In this document: positions 33,129 to 41,141 of the stretch, one piece after another | Layout: each line of letters begins with the position of its first letter | Position numbering within the stretch: position 1 is the first letter of the stretch | Assembly: GCF_001428565.1 (NCBI RefSeq) | Contig: NZ_LMIA01000007.1 | Coordinates: forward strand, 1 to 64,000 | Source of the DNA: Nocardioides sp. Root190 | Lineage (GTDB): Bacteria > Actinomycetota > Actinomycetes > Propionibacteriales > Nocardioidaceae | Direction of reading: 5' to 3' | Length of the DNA stretch: 64,000 nucleotides | Made by a program: the position numbers and the translations under genes | The notes under the pieces: generated by a model | What the model saw: only the letters and a program-made list of their open reading frames with translations | Told to the model about the DNA's origin: nothing | Databases searched by the model: none

Positions 33129-33252
33129 GTCGAGGAGGTCGCGCAGCGACCGTCTCGAGACCTGGTGAGCCGGTGCTGGGGCTCAAGGCACCTAGTGGGT
33201 GGGTGCACCGGAGCCGGAGGTCTCGAGACGGCCGCGGGCGGCCTCCTCGACC
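33128..33252. repeat. nested palindromic intergenic element, copy B
   Basis: The left arm (33128-33162) is identical in sequence to copy A's left arm; the right arm (33219-33252) is identical to copy A's right arm. The ~56-bp core contains GGGTGGGTGCACC, the reverse complement of the core motif of copy A, so the core is flipped relative to the arms. It starts on the last base of a stop codon and ends ~90 bp before the SGNH hydrolase gene. Confidence 0.75.
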
Positions 33253-33292
33253 GACGGAGAGGTCGTGGCGCCGTTCGTGCGGACGTGATGTA

Positions 33293-33306
33293 GTGATCCA
33301 GATCAC
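33293..33306. promoter_or_regulatory. CRP/GlxR-like operator
   Basis: GTGATCCAGATCAC has perfect GTGATC/GATCAC arms around two bases and fits the GTGA-N6-TCAC consensus of CRP/GlxR regulators. It lies 33 bp before the SGNH hydrolase start, pointing to cAMP-linked control of a secreted catabolic enzyme (inference). Confidence 0.5.
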
Positions 33307-33339
33307 ATCGGCTCACTCCCGCTCCCCAGAGGTGGCTCC

Positions 33340-34146
33340 ATGTCTCGGTCGCTCCGCCTGCTCCTCACCCTCGGCACCTCACTCGCCGCGGTCCTGGTCG
33401 CCCTGGTCGGCGTCCCGCCCGCCCAGGCCGCTGCCCCGTCGTACGTCGCCCTGGGGGACTCGTACTCCTCGGGCGTCGGCACTCGCAGCTACCTCGCCGA
33501 CGGCACCAGCTGTCAGCGTTCGAACTACGCCTTCCCCAAGCTCGTCGCGACCCAGAAGGCCTACGCCCTGACCTTCAAGGCGTGCTCGGGCGCGACCACC
33601 GGTACGGTCACCAGCGGTCAGCTCAGCGCGCTCGGGACGGGCACCGACTACGTCACGATCTCCGTCGGCGGCAACGACGCCGGGTTCACCAGCGTGCTCA
33701 CCGAGTGCGCCCAGCCCGGCTGGATGTCCAACTGCGACGGCCGGATCGACACCGCGCGCAGCTTCATCGCCAACACGTTGCCGGCCCGCCTCAACACGCT
33801 CTTCGCGTCCATCAAGTCCAGGGCGCCCAACGCTGTCGTGGTCGTCGTCGGCTACCCGCGCCTGTTCATGGGCGAGGACTGCAACGCCGCGACCTTCTTC
33901 TCGCCCGCCGAGGAGACCCGGCTCAACTCGACGGCCGACCTGCTCAACAGCAAGCTGGCGAGCGCCGCGAGCGCGAAGGGCTTCAAGTGGGCCAACCCGA
34001 CCTCACGCTTCGTCGGCCATGCGGTCTGCGACGACGTCGAGTGGCTCAACGGCTTCTCCAGCCCGGTCAGCGAGAGCTACCACCCCAACCGCCTGGGTCA
34101 CTCGTCGGGCTACAAGTCGCTCGTGGCCGGGCTGCTCGTCGGCTGA
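33340..34146 (+). CDS. secreted SGNH/GDSL hydrolase, 268 aa
   Basis: An exported esterase/lipase-type enzyme. The signal peptide (LLLTLGTSLAAVLVALVG... AQAA) is followed at once by block I YVALGDSYSSGVG (catalytic Ser), block III SVGGNDAG (oxyanion Gly/Asn) and block V SESYHPNRLGH (catalytic His). Six cysteines in the mature part could form three disulphides, as in Streptomyces SGNH lipases. The natural substrate is unknown. GAGGTGG provides a ribosome site and a CRP-like dyad lies just upstream. Confidence 0.93.
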   Translation: MSRSLRLLLTLGTSLAAVLVALVGVPPAQAAAPSYVALGDSYSSGVGTRSYLADGTSCQRSNYAFPKLVATQKAYALTFKACSGATTGTVTSGQLSALGTGTDYVTISVGGNDAGFTSVLTECAQPGWMSNCDGRIDTARSFIANTLPARLNTLFASIKSRAPNAVVVVVGYPRLFMGEDCNAATFFSPAEETRLNSTADLLNSKLASAASAKGFKWANPTSRFVGHAVCDDVEWLNGFSSPVSESYHPNRLGHSSGYKSLVAGLLVG

Positions 34147-34163
34147 GGCGCGGTTCGCTGTCG

Positions 34164-34203
34164 AAAAAAGGCACCGGGTGCGGCTGGGAAGCAGCCGCAC
34201 CCG
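34164..34203 (-). terminator. intrinsic terminator
   Basis: CGGGTGCGGCTG (34175-34186) and CAGCCGCACCCG (34192-34203) form a perfect 12-bp stem; on the minus strand it is followed by a six-U run (34164-34169). It terminates the 138-aa gene and may also act on the convergent SGNH gene. Confidence 0.85.
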
Positions 34204-34233
34204 ATGCGTTGATCCTGAACGTCGGACCGAGGC

Positions 34234-34650
34234 TCAGCCGCCGCCGAGGTTGAACGTCTGGATCTTGCCGAACCGGGGGCGCTGGACCGAGACCCCGCGC
34301 TGCCAGTAGTACTTCTGTGCCGGGTTGAGCACGTTCGTGCACTCCACGAGCGCGTAGCCCGCGTTGCCGTTCAGCGGAGCGCCCGAGATGTTGGTGAAGT
34401 TCACCTTGTAGGAGCGGCCGGAGAAGGCGCTGGTGGCCGTCTCGCCGTTGTCGAGGGCGAAGCTGACCGAGGTGGCCTTGAAGAACAGCTTCTGGCACCC
34501 GCCGCCACCTTGGACGGTGACGTTCGGGTCGTTGTCCCACGCCTGGGAAGAGGGCGTGGCGAGGAAGCCGCCGGCCAAGGCGATCGCCGCAACGGCGGTG
34601 AGCTTTGAACGATGGCGGGTGGGCTTGCGATGGGTGGGTCGAACTTTCAC
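34234..34650 (-). CDS. secreted hypothetical protein, 138 aa
   Basis: A basic N-region (RPTHRKPTRHRSK) and hydrophobic core (LTAVAAIALAGGFLATPSSQA) form a signal peptide. The mature part is ~100 residues with two cysteines (GGGGCQKLFF; LVECTNVLN), probably one disulphide, and a beta-rich composition. No family is recognised. The GTG at 34650 has GGGAG five nt upstream; two in-frame ATGs upstream (34662, 34677) are alternatives. A strong intrinsic terminator follows. Confidence 0.7.
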   Translation of the reverse strand: MKVRPTHRKPTRHRSKLTAVAAIALAGGFLATPSSQAWDNDPNVTVQGGGGCQKLFFKATSVSFALDNGETATSAFSGRSYKVNFTNISGAPLNGNAGYALVECTNVLNPAQKYYWQRGVSVQRPRFGKIQTFNLGGG

Positions 34651-34805
34651 AGGATCTCCCATGGGTTGAGGCGTCATGTGACGCCCGGACGATGTCGTGC
34701 CGGACCCCCGAGTGTTGTGTTCAACGACGTTTTACTTTTTCAGTCACTCCTCCAGGAGTCGTCAGATCCTGTGGGTCCGTCGGGTGCTGCTGGTAGAACA
34801 GCCGC

Positions 34806-36728
34806 ATGCGGCGATCCTCGGTGGCCCTGCCCGTTCTCCTGCTCGCGACCAGCGCGCTCAGCGCCTGCTCCGGTGACGACGGGGAGGACGCGGCGCGCAG
34901 CGAGGCCGACCGGCTCGCCACCGCACTGACAACCGCGGCAGCCCCGGATTCCGAGGACGGGGCGGCAGCCGCCGCCTTCGCCGAAGTCGCATGGAGCGGG
35001 GACGCCGCGGTGGCGGCCGAGGAGTACGCCGCCATCGTCGACGGGATGGGTGGCATCGCGCCCACCGTCACGGTCGAGGAGGTCGACGCCGGTGCGGAAG
35101 AGCCGACCGCGACGCTCGCCTGGTCCTGGCCGGTCGTGGAGGGCATCGACCCCTGGACCTACGAGACCACGGTCGCGCTGGGTGGTGGCGAGGAGAAGTG
35201 GACCGTCGGCTGGTCGCCGTCACTCGTCGAGCCGAGCCTCGCCGAGGGCGACGTCCTCGAGACGGTCACCGAGACCACCGAGAGGGCCGGCATCACTGGC
35301 GCCGGGGGCGAGGAGATCGTCACCGAGCGCCCCGTGGTCCGGGTCGGCATCGACCGCACGAAGGTCCCCGCCGCCCGGGCAGCCGCGTCGGCCCGTGAGC
35401 TCGCACAGCTCGTCGACATCGACGCCGCGGCCTACGCCAGGACGGTCGCGGCCGCCGGACCCAAGGCGTTCGTCGAGGCGATCACCTACCGCGCCGACGA
35501 CATCCCGCCCGCCGTCGCGTCCGCGATCACCGACATCGCCGGTGCCCGCCAGGTCGACGGCGAGCTCGCCCTCGCCCCGACCCGCGACTTCGCGGCGCCG
35601 ATCCTGGGCCGGGTCGGGCCGGTCACCGCCGAGATGGTCGAGAAGGACCCGGACGCCTACCGGCCCGGTGACGTCGCGGGGATCTCCGGGCTCCAGGCCC
35701 GCTACGACGAGCAGCTGCGCGGCACCCCCGGGAGGGCCGTGCTCGTCGTACCCGCCGACCAGGGGGCCGACGACCGGGAGCTCTACGCCCAGGAGGCCGT
35801 CGCCGGGAAGCCGCTCGCGCTGACCCTCGACCGCCGACTCCAGACCCTCGCCGAGCAGGTCCTCGCCGGGGTCAGGCCGGCCAGCGCCATCGTCGCGATC
35901 CGGCCCAGCGACGGCTCCGTCCTCGCCGCCGCCAACGGGGCCGGGACCGGTGGCCAGAACCACGCCACCTTCGGCCAGTTCGCCCCCGGCTCGACCTTCA
36001 AGGCCGTCACCTCGCTGGCCCTGCTGCGCGCCGGCCTCACCCCGCGCTCCACCGTGCGGTGCACCCCGACCGTCACCGTCAACGGCAAGAGCTTCAAGAA
36101 CTACTCCGACTACCCGTCCTCCTCGCTCGGCACCATCGCGCTGCAGGAGGCCATCGCGCAGTCGTGCAACACCGCGCTCATCGATGCCCGCGACGAGCTC
36201 GGCGCCACGGACCTCGCCGACGCCGCCGCGAGCCTCGGCCTCGGGATCGACCACGACCTCGGCTTCCCCGCCTTCTTCGGCGAGGTCCCCGACCCCGCCA
36301 GTGACACCGAGGCCGCCGCCGACCTCATCGGCCAGGGCAAGGTGCTCGCCTCGCCCATGGCGATGGCCACGGTCATCGCCAGCGTCCAGGCCGGTCGGAC
36401 CGTGGTGCCCCGGCTCGTCGAGGACGTGGCGGTCGACGTATCCGATGCTGCGGCGCCGCTCACCAAGGCCGAGGCGAGCGCCCTCAAGGCGATGCTGCGC
36501 CGCGTGGTCACCGACGGGAGCGGCCGCGGACTCGCCGACCTGCCCGGCGGCCCCGTCATCGCCAAGACCGGAACGGCCGAGTACGCCGCCGGCGGCGCCG
36601 TGCGGACCCACGCCTGGATGATCGCCGCCCAGGGCGACCTCGCCGTCGCCGTCTTCGTGCAGACCGGCGAGTCGGGCTCGCGCACCGCCGGTCCCCTGCT
36701 GGAGGAGTTCCTGCGCGGCGCACGCTGA
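34806..36728 (+). CDS. penicillin-binding protein (lipoprotein-type transpeptidase), 640 aa
   Basis: A peptidoglycan transpeptidase. It has a lipobox (SALSACSG), an NTF2-like MecA_N-type domain (~30-150), a dimerisation domain, and a C-terminal transpeptidase with Ser396 in GSTFK (SxxK), SCN at 453-455 (SxN) and KTG at 587-589. The NTF2-like domain plus a lipid anchor is typical of actinobacterial PBP2a/PbpA-like proteins, some of which have low beta-lactam affinity; resistance cannot be judged from sequence. TAGAAC lies six nt before the ATG and may be an imperfect -10 box. Confidence 0.92.
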   Translation: MRRSSVALPVLLLATSALSACSGDDGEDAARSEADRLATALTTAAAPDSEDGAAAAAFAEVAWSGDAAVAAEEYAAIVDGMGGIAPTVTVEEVDAGAEEPTATLAWSWPVVEGIDPWTYETTVALGGGEEKWTVGWSPSLVEPSLAEGDVLETVTETTERAGITGAGGEEIVTERPVVRVGIDRTKVPAARAAASARELAQLVDIDAAAYARTVAAAGPKAFVEAITYRADDIPPAVASAITDIAGARQVDGELALAPTRDFAAPILGRVGPVTAEMVEKDPDAYRPGDVAGISGLQARYDEQLRGTPGRAVLVVPADQGADDRELYAQEAVAGKPLALTLDRRLQTLAEQVLAGVRPASAIVAIRPSDGSVLAAANGAGTGGQNHATFGQFAPGSTFKAVTSLALLRAGLTPRSTVRCTPTVTVNGKSFKNYSDYPSSSLGTIALQEAIAQSCNTALIDARDELGATDLADAAASLGLGIDHDLGFPAFFGEVPDPASDTEAAADLIGQGKVLASPMAMATVIASVQAGRTVVPRLVEDVAVDVSDAAAPLTKAEASALKAMLRRVVTDGSGRGLADLPGGPVIAKTGTAEYAAGGAVRTHAWMIAAQGDLAVAVFVQTGESGSRTAGPLLEEFLRGAR

Positions 36729-36786
36729 CCCGGGACCAAAGTCCTGAGTCCTGGTGGCAGACCGCAGGAATCTCGGAAAACCGCCC

Positions 36787-36814
36787 TTGACCGTGACCGG
36801 GGCCGCGCTACAGT
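36787..36814 (+). promoter_or_regulatory. promoter of candidate small RNA
   Basis: TTGACC (36787-36792) and TACAGT (36809-36814), spacer 16 bp, form the best vegetative promoter match I noticed in this intergenic region. No ORF follows; instead a short structured segment with a terminator begins. Confidence 0.5.
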
Positions 36815-36820
36815 GAAGGC

Positions 36821-36898
36821 GTCGTACTCGGAGGGAGCACCGAAAGCGACAGAGCCCCTCGTTGACCCCATGCAATGAGGGGCTCGCTCCATTTTTGC
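36821..36898 (+). ncRNA. candidate ~78-nt small RNA
   Basis: The segment between the TTGACC/TACAGT promoter and a terminator. The terminator stem pairs GAGCCCCTC (36852-36860) with GAGGGGCTC (36877-36885) around a 16-nt loop containing GACCCCAUGC; GGAGC (36834-36838) pairs with GCTCC (36886-36890), stacking a second helix beneath it, and U5 follows (36892-36896). The C-rich loop could base-pair with G-rich ribosome sites, as proposed for actinobacterial C-rich sRNAs. It could instead be an attenuated leader of the aldehyde dehydrogenase gene. Confidence 0.5.
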
Positions 36899-36946
36899 CC
36901 GGCCGCCCGCAATCCCGGGCACACCACTCCGTGCCAGAGTGATCCC

Positions 36947-38416
36947 ATGACCTTCCGCGAACGCCTCGGCCACCTGCTCCCGGAGTCACACCGCCAGCTG
37001 TACGTCGGCGGTCGGTGGGTGCCGGGGAGCGCGGGGGGACGCATCGACGTCATCGACCCGGCGGACGGCTCGGTGCTCACCGACGTCGCGGACGGCACCC
37101 TCGACGACGCGCGGGCGGCGCTCGACGCGGCGGCCGCGGCCCAGGCGGACTGGGCGGCGACGGCGCCGCGGGAGCGCGGGGAGATCCTGCGCCGGGCGTT
37201 CGGCCTGGTGACGGCGCACGCCGACGACCTGGCGCTGGTGATGAGCCTGGAGATGGGCAAGCCGATCGCGGAGGCGAAGGGCGAGGTCACCTACGGGGCC
37301 GAGTTCCTGCGCTGGTTCTCCGAGGAGGCGGTGCGCATCCACGGGCGCTGGATGCACAACCCCGCCGGGGGGAGCCGGTTGCTGACCGTGCGCAAACCGG
37401 TCGGACCGTGCCTGTTCATCACCCCGTGGAACTTCCCGCTCGCGATGGGCACCCGCAAGATCGGTCCGGCGATCGCGGCCGGCTGCACGATGGTGGTCAA
37501 GCCGGCAGCCCAGACGCCGCTGACGATGCTGATGCTCGCGGGCCTCCTCGCCGAGGCGGGCCTGCCGGCCGGCGTGCTCAACGTGGTCACCACCAGCGAC
37601 TCCGGCGCCCTGAGCAGCACCCTGCAGGCCGACGCCCGACTGCGGAAGGTGAGCTTCACCGGCTCCACCTCGGTCGGCAAGAAGATCGTCGAGCAGTCCG
37701 CCGACCAGCTGCAGCGGGTCTCGATGGAGCTCGGCGGCAACGCGCCCTTCCTCGTCTTCGCGGACGCGGACGTCGACGCCGCCGTCGACGGCGCGATGCT
37801 GGCCAAGATGCGCAACATGGGCGAGGCGTGCACGTCCGCGAACAGGTTCCTCGTCGAGGCGCCGGTGGCCGAGGAGTTCGCGACGAAGCTGGCCGAGCGG
37901 ATGGGCGCACTGCGCGTCGGTCGCGGCCAGGACGTCGGCGTGCAGGTGGGACCGCTCATCGACGCCAAGGTCGTCGCCTCGGTGAAGGCGAGCGTCGAGG
38001 ACGCTGTCGCCCGCGGCGCGCGGCTGCTGACCGGCGGTCAGGCGCCCGAGGGTGACGGCTACTTCTTCACGCCGACGGTGCTGGCCGACGTACCCGTCGA
38101 CGCGGACGCCGTCACCGCCGAGACCTTCGGTCCGGTCGCGCCGATCACGACCTTCACCGAGGAGGACGAGGCGATCCGGCTGGCCAACGCGACGGAGTAC
38201 GGCCTGGCGGCCTACGCCTACACGCGCGACCTGGCCCGCACCATCCGGCTGGCCGAGCGTCTCGAGACGGGCATGCTCGGCATCAACACCGGGCTGGTCT
38301 CCAACCCGGCGGCTCCGTTCGGTGGCGTGAAGGCCAGCGGATTCGGTCGCGAGGGCGGCTTCGAGGGCATCGAGGAGTACCTCGACACGACGTACGTCGC
38401 GCTGCCCGCCGGCTGA
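36947..38416 (+). CDS. NAD(P)-dependent aldehyde dehydrogenase, succinate-semialdehyde type, 489 aa
   Basis: An aldehyde dehydrogenase of the GabD-like group. The catalytic Cys is in GEACTSANRFL and the general-base Glu in MELGGNAPFLVF; the Rossmann motif is FTGSTSVGKKI. The segment ITPWNFPLAMGTRKIGPAIAAGC and the C-terminal FGGVKASGFGREGGFEGIEEYL are typical of succinate-semialdehyde dehydrogenases. The product would be succinate entering the TCA cycle. CAGAGT lies six nt before the ATG. No GABA transaminase is nearby, so the substrate is inferred from family resemblance only. Confidence 0.88.
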   Translation: MTFRERLGHLLPESHRQLYVGGRWVPGSAGGRIDVIDPADGSVLTDVADGTLDDARAALDAAAAAQADWAATAPRERGEILRRAFGLVTAHADDLALVMSLEMGKPIAEAKGEVTYGAEFLRWFSEEAVRIHGRWMHNPAGGSRLLTVRKPVGPCLFITPWNFPLAMGTRKIGPAIAAGCTMVVKPAAQTPLTMLMLAGLLAEAGLPAGVLNVVTTSDSGALSSTLQADARLRKVSFTGSTSVGKKIVEQSADQLQRVSMELGGNAPFLVFADADVDAAVDGAMLAKMRNMGEACTSANRFLVEAPVAEEFATKLAERMGALRVGRGQDVGVQVGPLIDAKVVASVKASVEDAVARGARLLTGGQAPEGDGYFFTPTVLADVPVDADAVTAETFGPVAPITTFTEEDEAIRLANATEYGLAAYAYTRDLARTIRLAERLETGMLGINTGLVSNPAAPFGGVKASGFGREGGFEGIEEYLDTTYVALPAG

Positions 38417-38432
38417 GGACGCGCCTCGGGGC

Positions 38433-38463
38433 TTGACCTCAACCTCGCTCGAGGTTGTCCACT
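38433..38463 (+). promoter_or_regulatory. MerR/SoxR-type promoter before MFS gene
   Basis: TTGACC (38433-38438) and TCCACT (38458-38463) are separated by 19 bp. CAACCTCG (38440-38447) and CGAGGTTG (38450-38457) form a perfect dyad inside the spacer, as in SoxR and related MerR-family promoters. No merR gene adjoins, so the activator would act in trans. Confidence 0.55.
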
Positions 38464-38537
38464 CGGCAGGTGACGAACCGCGCTGCGATGAAATCGATGG
38501 CCGTTGTCGGTCGTCCCCTGCAGACTGGAGGACGACC

Positions 38538-39887
38538 ATGACTGACCAGCTCACGCCCATCTCACCGACCCCCGACGGACCGGGTCCGGGCGTTCCGGCA
38601 CCCCCGGTGAGCCGCCTGCCCCGGGCGCTCACGCCGTTCCGGCACCCGGCCTACCGACGGCTCGGTGCCGCGATCGTGTTCACCAGCTTCGGTGGCGGCG
38701 TCTGGGTGGTGGCGCTGGTCTGGGAGGTCATCCGGATCGGGGGCAGCGCGAGCGCGCTGTCGGTGGTCTCCACGGCGGCGGCGCTGGGCGTCCTGCTGCC
38801 GGCACTGCTCGGTGGCGTGGTCGCGGACCGGGTCCCGCAGAAGCTCATCCTGGTCGTGACGACCTCGGTGGAGCTCGCCGGGATGACGCTGATCGCGGTG
38901 CTGTCCTTCGCCGACCTCACCCAGCTCTGGCACCTCGCGGCGGTCGCCTTCACGGCCGGCATGGCGATGGCCTTCTACTACCCCGCCTACTCCGCCTGGC
39001 TGCCGGCGCTCGTGCCCGAGGAGGACCTCCTCGCGGTCAACGGGTTCGAGGGCATGGTGCGGCCCACGATCGGGCAGGCGCTCGGCCCGGCCGTCGCCGG
39101 CATGGTGGTCGGCGCAGCGTCGTCCTCGGCGGCGATCTCGGTGGCGGCACTCGGCTACCTCGCGGGACTCCTCGTCCTGCTGCTGGTGCCGATGACCGCC
39201 GTACGACGTGAGCTGCCCACCTCCGAGGAGGCTGCCGGGGACGCCGGTGGAGCGGCGCACGCGGTCGCGACCGCGCTCGCCGACATCCGCGAGGGCTTCG
39301 TCTACATGGTGCGCACGCCCTGGCTCCTGGCCACGCTGCTGTTCGCCTCGGTGATGGTGCTGGTGATGATGGGGCCGCTCGAGGTCCTGGTGCCGTTCCT
39401 GATCAAGGACCAGCTCGGTGGCGGACCGGGCGATCACGCGCTGGTGATGGCCGGGTTCGGCATCGGCGGGGCGGTCGGCTCGATGGTGACCGGCTCGCTC
39501 CCGATGCCCAAGCGCTACCTCACCTGGATGAACCTGATGTGGGGCGCCGGCTGCCTGCCGTTCCTGGTGATCGGCTTCGCGACGGCCATCTGGCAGGTCG
39601 TGGCCGCGGCCTTCGTGCTCGGCGCGCTGTTCTCCGCACCGATGGTGATCTGGGGGACGCTCCTGCAGCGACGGGTGCCGCCCGAGCTGCTGGGCCGGGT
39701 CGCCTCACTCGACTTCTTCGTCTCGATCAGCCTGATGCCGATCTCGATGGCGCTCGCGGGTCCGGTCGCCGAGCTGATCGGGCTGGAGGCGACCTTCGCG
39801 ATCGCGGCGCTGGTCCCCGGCGCCGTTGCGGTCGCCGCCGTCGTCCTGGCCAAGCTGCCGGCCGACGAGCTGGCGCACCCGCTCTAG
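38538..39887 (+). CDS. MFS transporter, 449 aa
   Basis: Twelve hydrophobic segments with the layout of the enterobactin-exporter/drug-efflux MFS branch; the loop-2 motif appears as GGVVADRVPQKLIL. A Pro-rich N-terminal tail (~30 residues) precedes TM1. Likely a proton-driven exporter; the substrate is unknown. GGAGGAC precedes the ATG. The MerR-type promoter upstream suggests induction by a small molecule or redox stress. The stop overlaps the convergent ltrA-like stop, both using the palindrome CTAG (39884-39887). Confidence 0.9.
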   Translation: MTDQLTPISPTPDGPGPGVPAPPVSRLPRALTPFRHPAYRRLGAAIVFTSFGGGVWVVALVWEVIRIGGSASALSVVSTAAALGVLLPALLGGVVADRVPQKLILVVTTSVELAGMTLIAVLSFADLTQLWHLAAVAFTAGMAMAFYYPAYSAWLPALVPEEDLLAVNGFEGMVRPTIGQALGPAVAGMVVGAASSSAAISVAALGYLAGLLVLLLVPMTAVRRELPTSEEAAGDAGGAAHAVATALADIREGFVYMVRTPWLLATLLFASVMVLVMMGPLEVLVPFLIKDQLGGGPGDHALVMAGFGIGGAVGSMVTGSLPMPKRYLTWMNLMWGAGCLPFLVIGFATAIWQVVAAAFVLGALFSAPMVIWGTLLQRRVPPELLGRVASLDFFVSISLMPISMALAGPVAELIGLEATFAIAALVPGAVAVAAVVLAKLPADELAHPL

Positions 39888-41131
39888 TCGTCGAGTGCCT
39901 CGAGGACCTCGCTGTTGTGCTTCCAGCCGACGGTCTCGTAGCCGACGACGGTCACCCACGGGGTGAGGGACAGCACCAGCAGGCACCAGGTCAGGTCGAC
40001 CTCCGCGGCGGCCATGAGGACCGGGACGACGATCGTCACAGCGGACAGGATGACGAGCACGAGGTGGAAGACGTCGAAGCTGCGGGTCAGGATCGCGTAG
40101 CCGGCGTAGAACACGACGACGAACGCCGCGACCGGGATGACCACGGAGACGACGGAGCCGACCAGGCCCAGCTCCGAGTGGTGCTCGAGGTAGTAGCCCG
40201 CGACGTGGAGGCCGGCGCCGATCGCGACGATGCTGCCGAAGACCGCCATGTGGCCGTAGCCGAACCCGAAGGACCGCTCCCGCCGTGCGTGCAGGATCGG
40301 GCCGGTCGGCACCGCGAAGTAGGACCACCAGATGCCGAAGGTGAGCGCGGTGCCCGAGAGCGCGAGCAGGCCGACGTCCCACGTCAGACCCTCTGCGGAC
40401 AGGGCCGAGAGGGTGACCATCGTGCCGATCATCCCCTCGCCGAGGCAGATGATGACCATGAGGCCGTAGCGCTCGGCGACGTGGTGGGCGTGCCACGGCG
40501 TGCCGCCCCGACGGGTCTCTGCGAGGAACGGGCCGCCGATCTCGACCAGGAACGGGATCGCCAGCAGCGCGAACGTGGTGCCGACCGGGAAGTCGGTGAC
40601 GGCCAGCACGCACCACAACACCTGGGCGATGCCGATCGAGACGATGTAGGTGCGGCAGGCGGGGCGACGCGACGCGTCATGGCGACCGGCCCGCCACCAC
40701 TGCAGCATCATCGCCGCCCGCATCACGACATAGCCCCACACCATGACGTCGAGGTCGAGGGTGTCCGCGTGCTCGGCCACCGAGATGAACATCGGCTTCA
40801 GCCCGAGGGCGAAGACGAGCACCCCGACCATCTGCAGCATCGTGGTCAGCCGGTAGACCCAGTCGTCGGTGTCGTACGCCGACGCGAACCAGGTGAAGTT
40901 GATCCAGGCCCACGAGACGCCGAAGGTGGCGAAGCAGAACGCGACGACCCCGGCGCCGACGTGGTCCTCGGCCAGCGCGTGCGCGAGCTCGTTGGCGGCA
41001 GTGCCGAACGCGACGACGAAGGCCAGGTCGAAGAGCAGCTCCAGCGGGGTCGCGGCGCGGTGGACCTCGTGCGGGTCGCGGCCCCCCATCCGGCGGCGGC
41101 GGTGGCGGACGGTGCTCTGCGCGTCGGACAT
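39884..41131 (-). CDS. low temperature requirement protein A (LtrA)-like, 415 aa
   Basis: A polytopic membrane protein with ~10 TM segments. The N-terminal block ATPLELLFDLAFVVAFG and the central AERYGLMVIICLGEGM are diagnostic of the LtrA family. The family was named from a Listeria mutant unable to grow in the cold; the molecular function is unknown. TAGACT on the minus strand (41139-41144) lies seven nt before the ATG, so the mRNA is probably leaderless. It converges with the MFS gene. Confidence 0.93.
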   Translation of the reverse strand: MSDAQSTVRHRRRRMGGRDPHEVHRAATPLELLFDLAFVVAFGTAANELAHALAEDHVGAGVVAFCFATFGVSWAWINFTWFASAYDTDDWVYRLTTMLQMVGVLVFALGLKPMFISVAEHADTLDLDVMVWGYVVMRAAMMLQWWRAGRHDASRRPACRTYIVSIGIAQVLWCVLAVTDFPVGTTFALLAIPFLVEIGGPFLAETRRGGTPWHAHHVAERYGLMVIICLGEGMIGTMVTLSALSAEGLTWDVGLLALSGTALTFGIWWSYFAVPTGPILHARRERSFGFGYGHMAVFGSIVAIGAGLHVAGYYLEHHSELGLVGSVVSVVIPVAAFVVVFYAGYAILTRSFDVFHLVLVILSAVTIVVPVLMAAAEVDLTWCLLVLSLTPWVTVVGYETVGWKHNSEVLEALDD

Positions 41132-41141
41132 GCGGGGCAGT

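Noticed and set aside
31081..33252. Composite transposon bounded by the two palindromic elements
   Set aside because: Both copies have arms in the same orientation with no target-site duplication seen, and the genes between (flavoenzyme, merR, membrane protein) are ordinary with no transposase.
34806..36728. Acquired beta-lactam resistance gene (mecA-like)
   Set aside because: The NTF2-like domain is common in native actinobacterial PBPs; codon use matches the neighbours and no mobile element adjoins.
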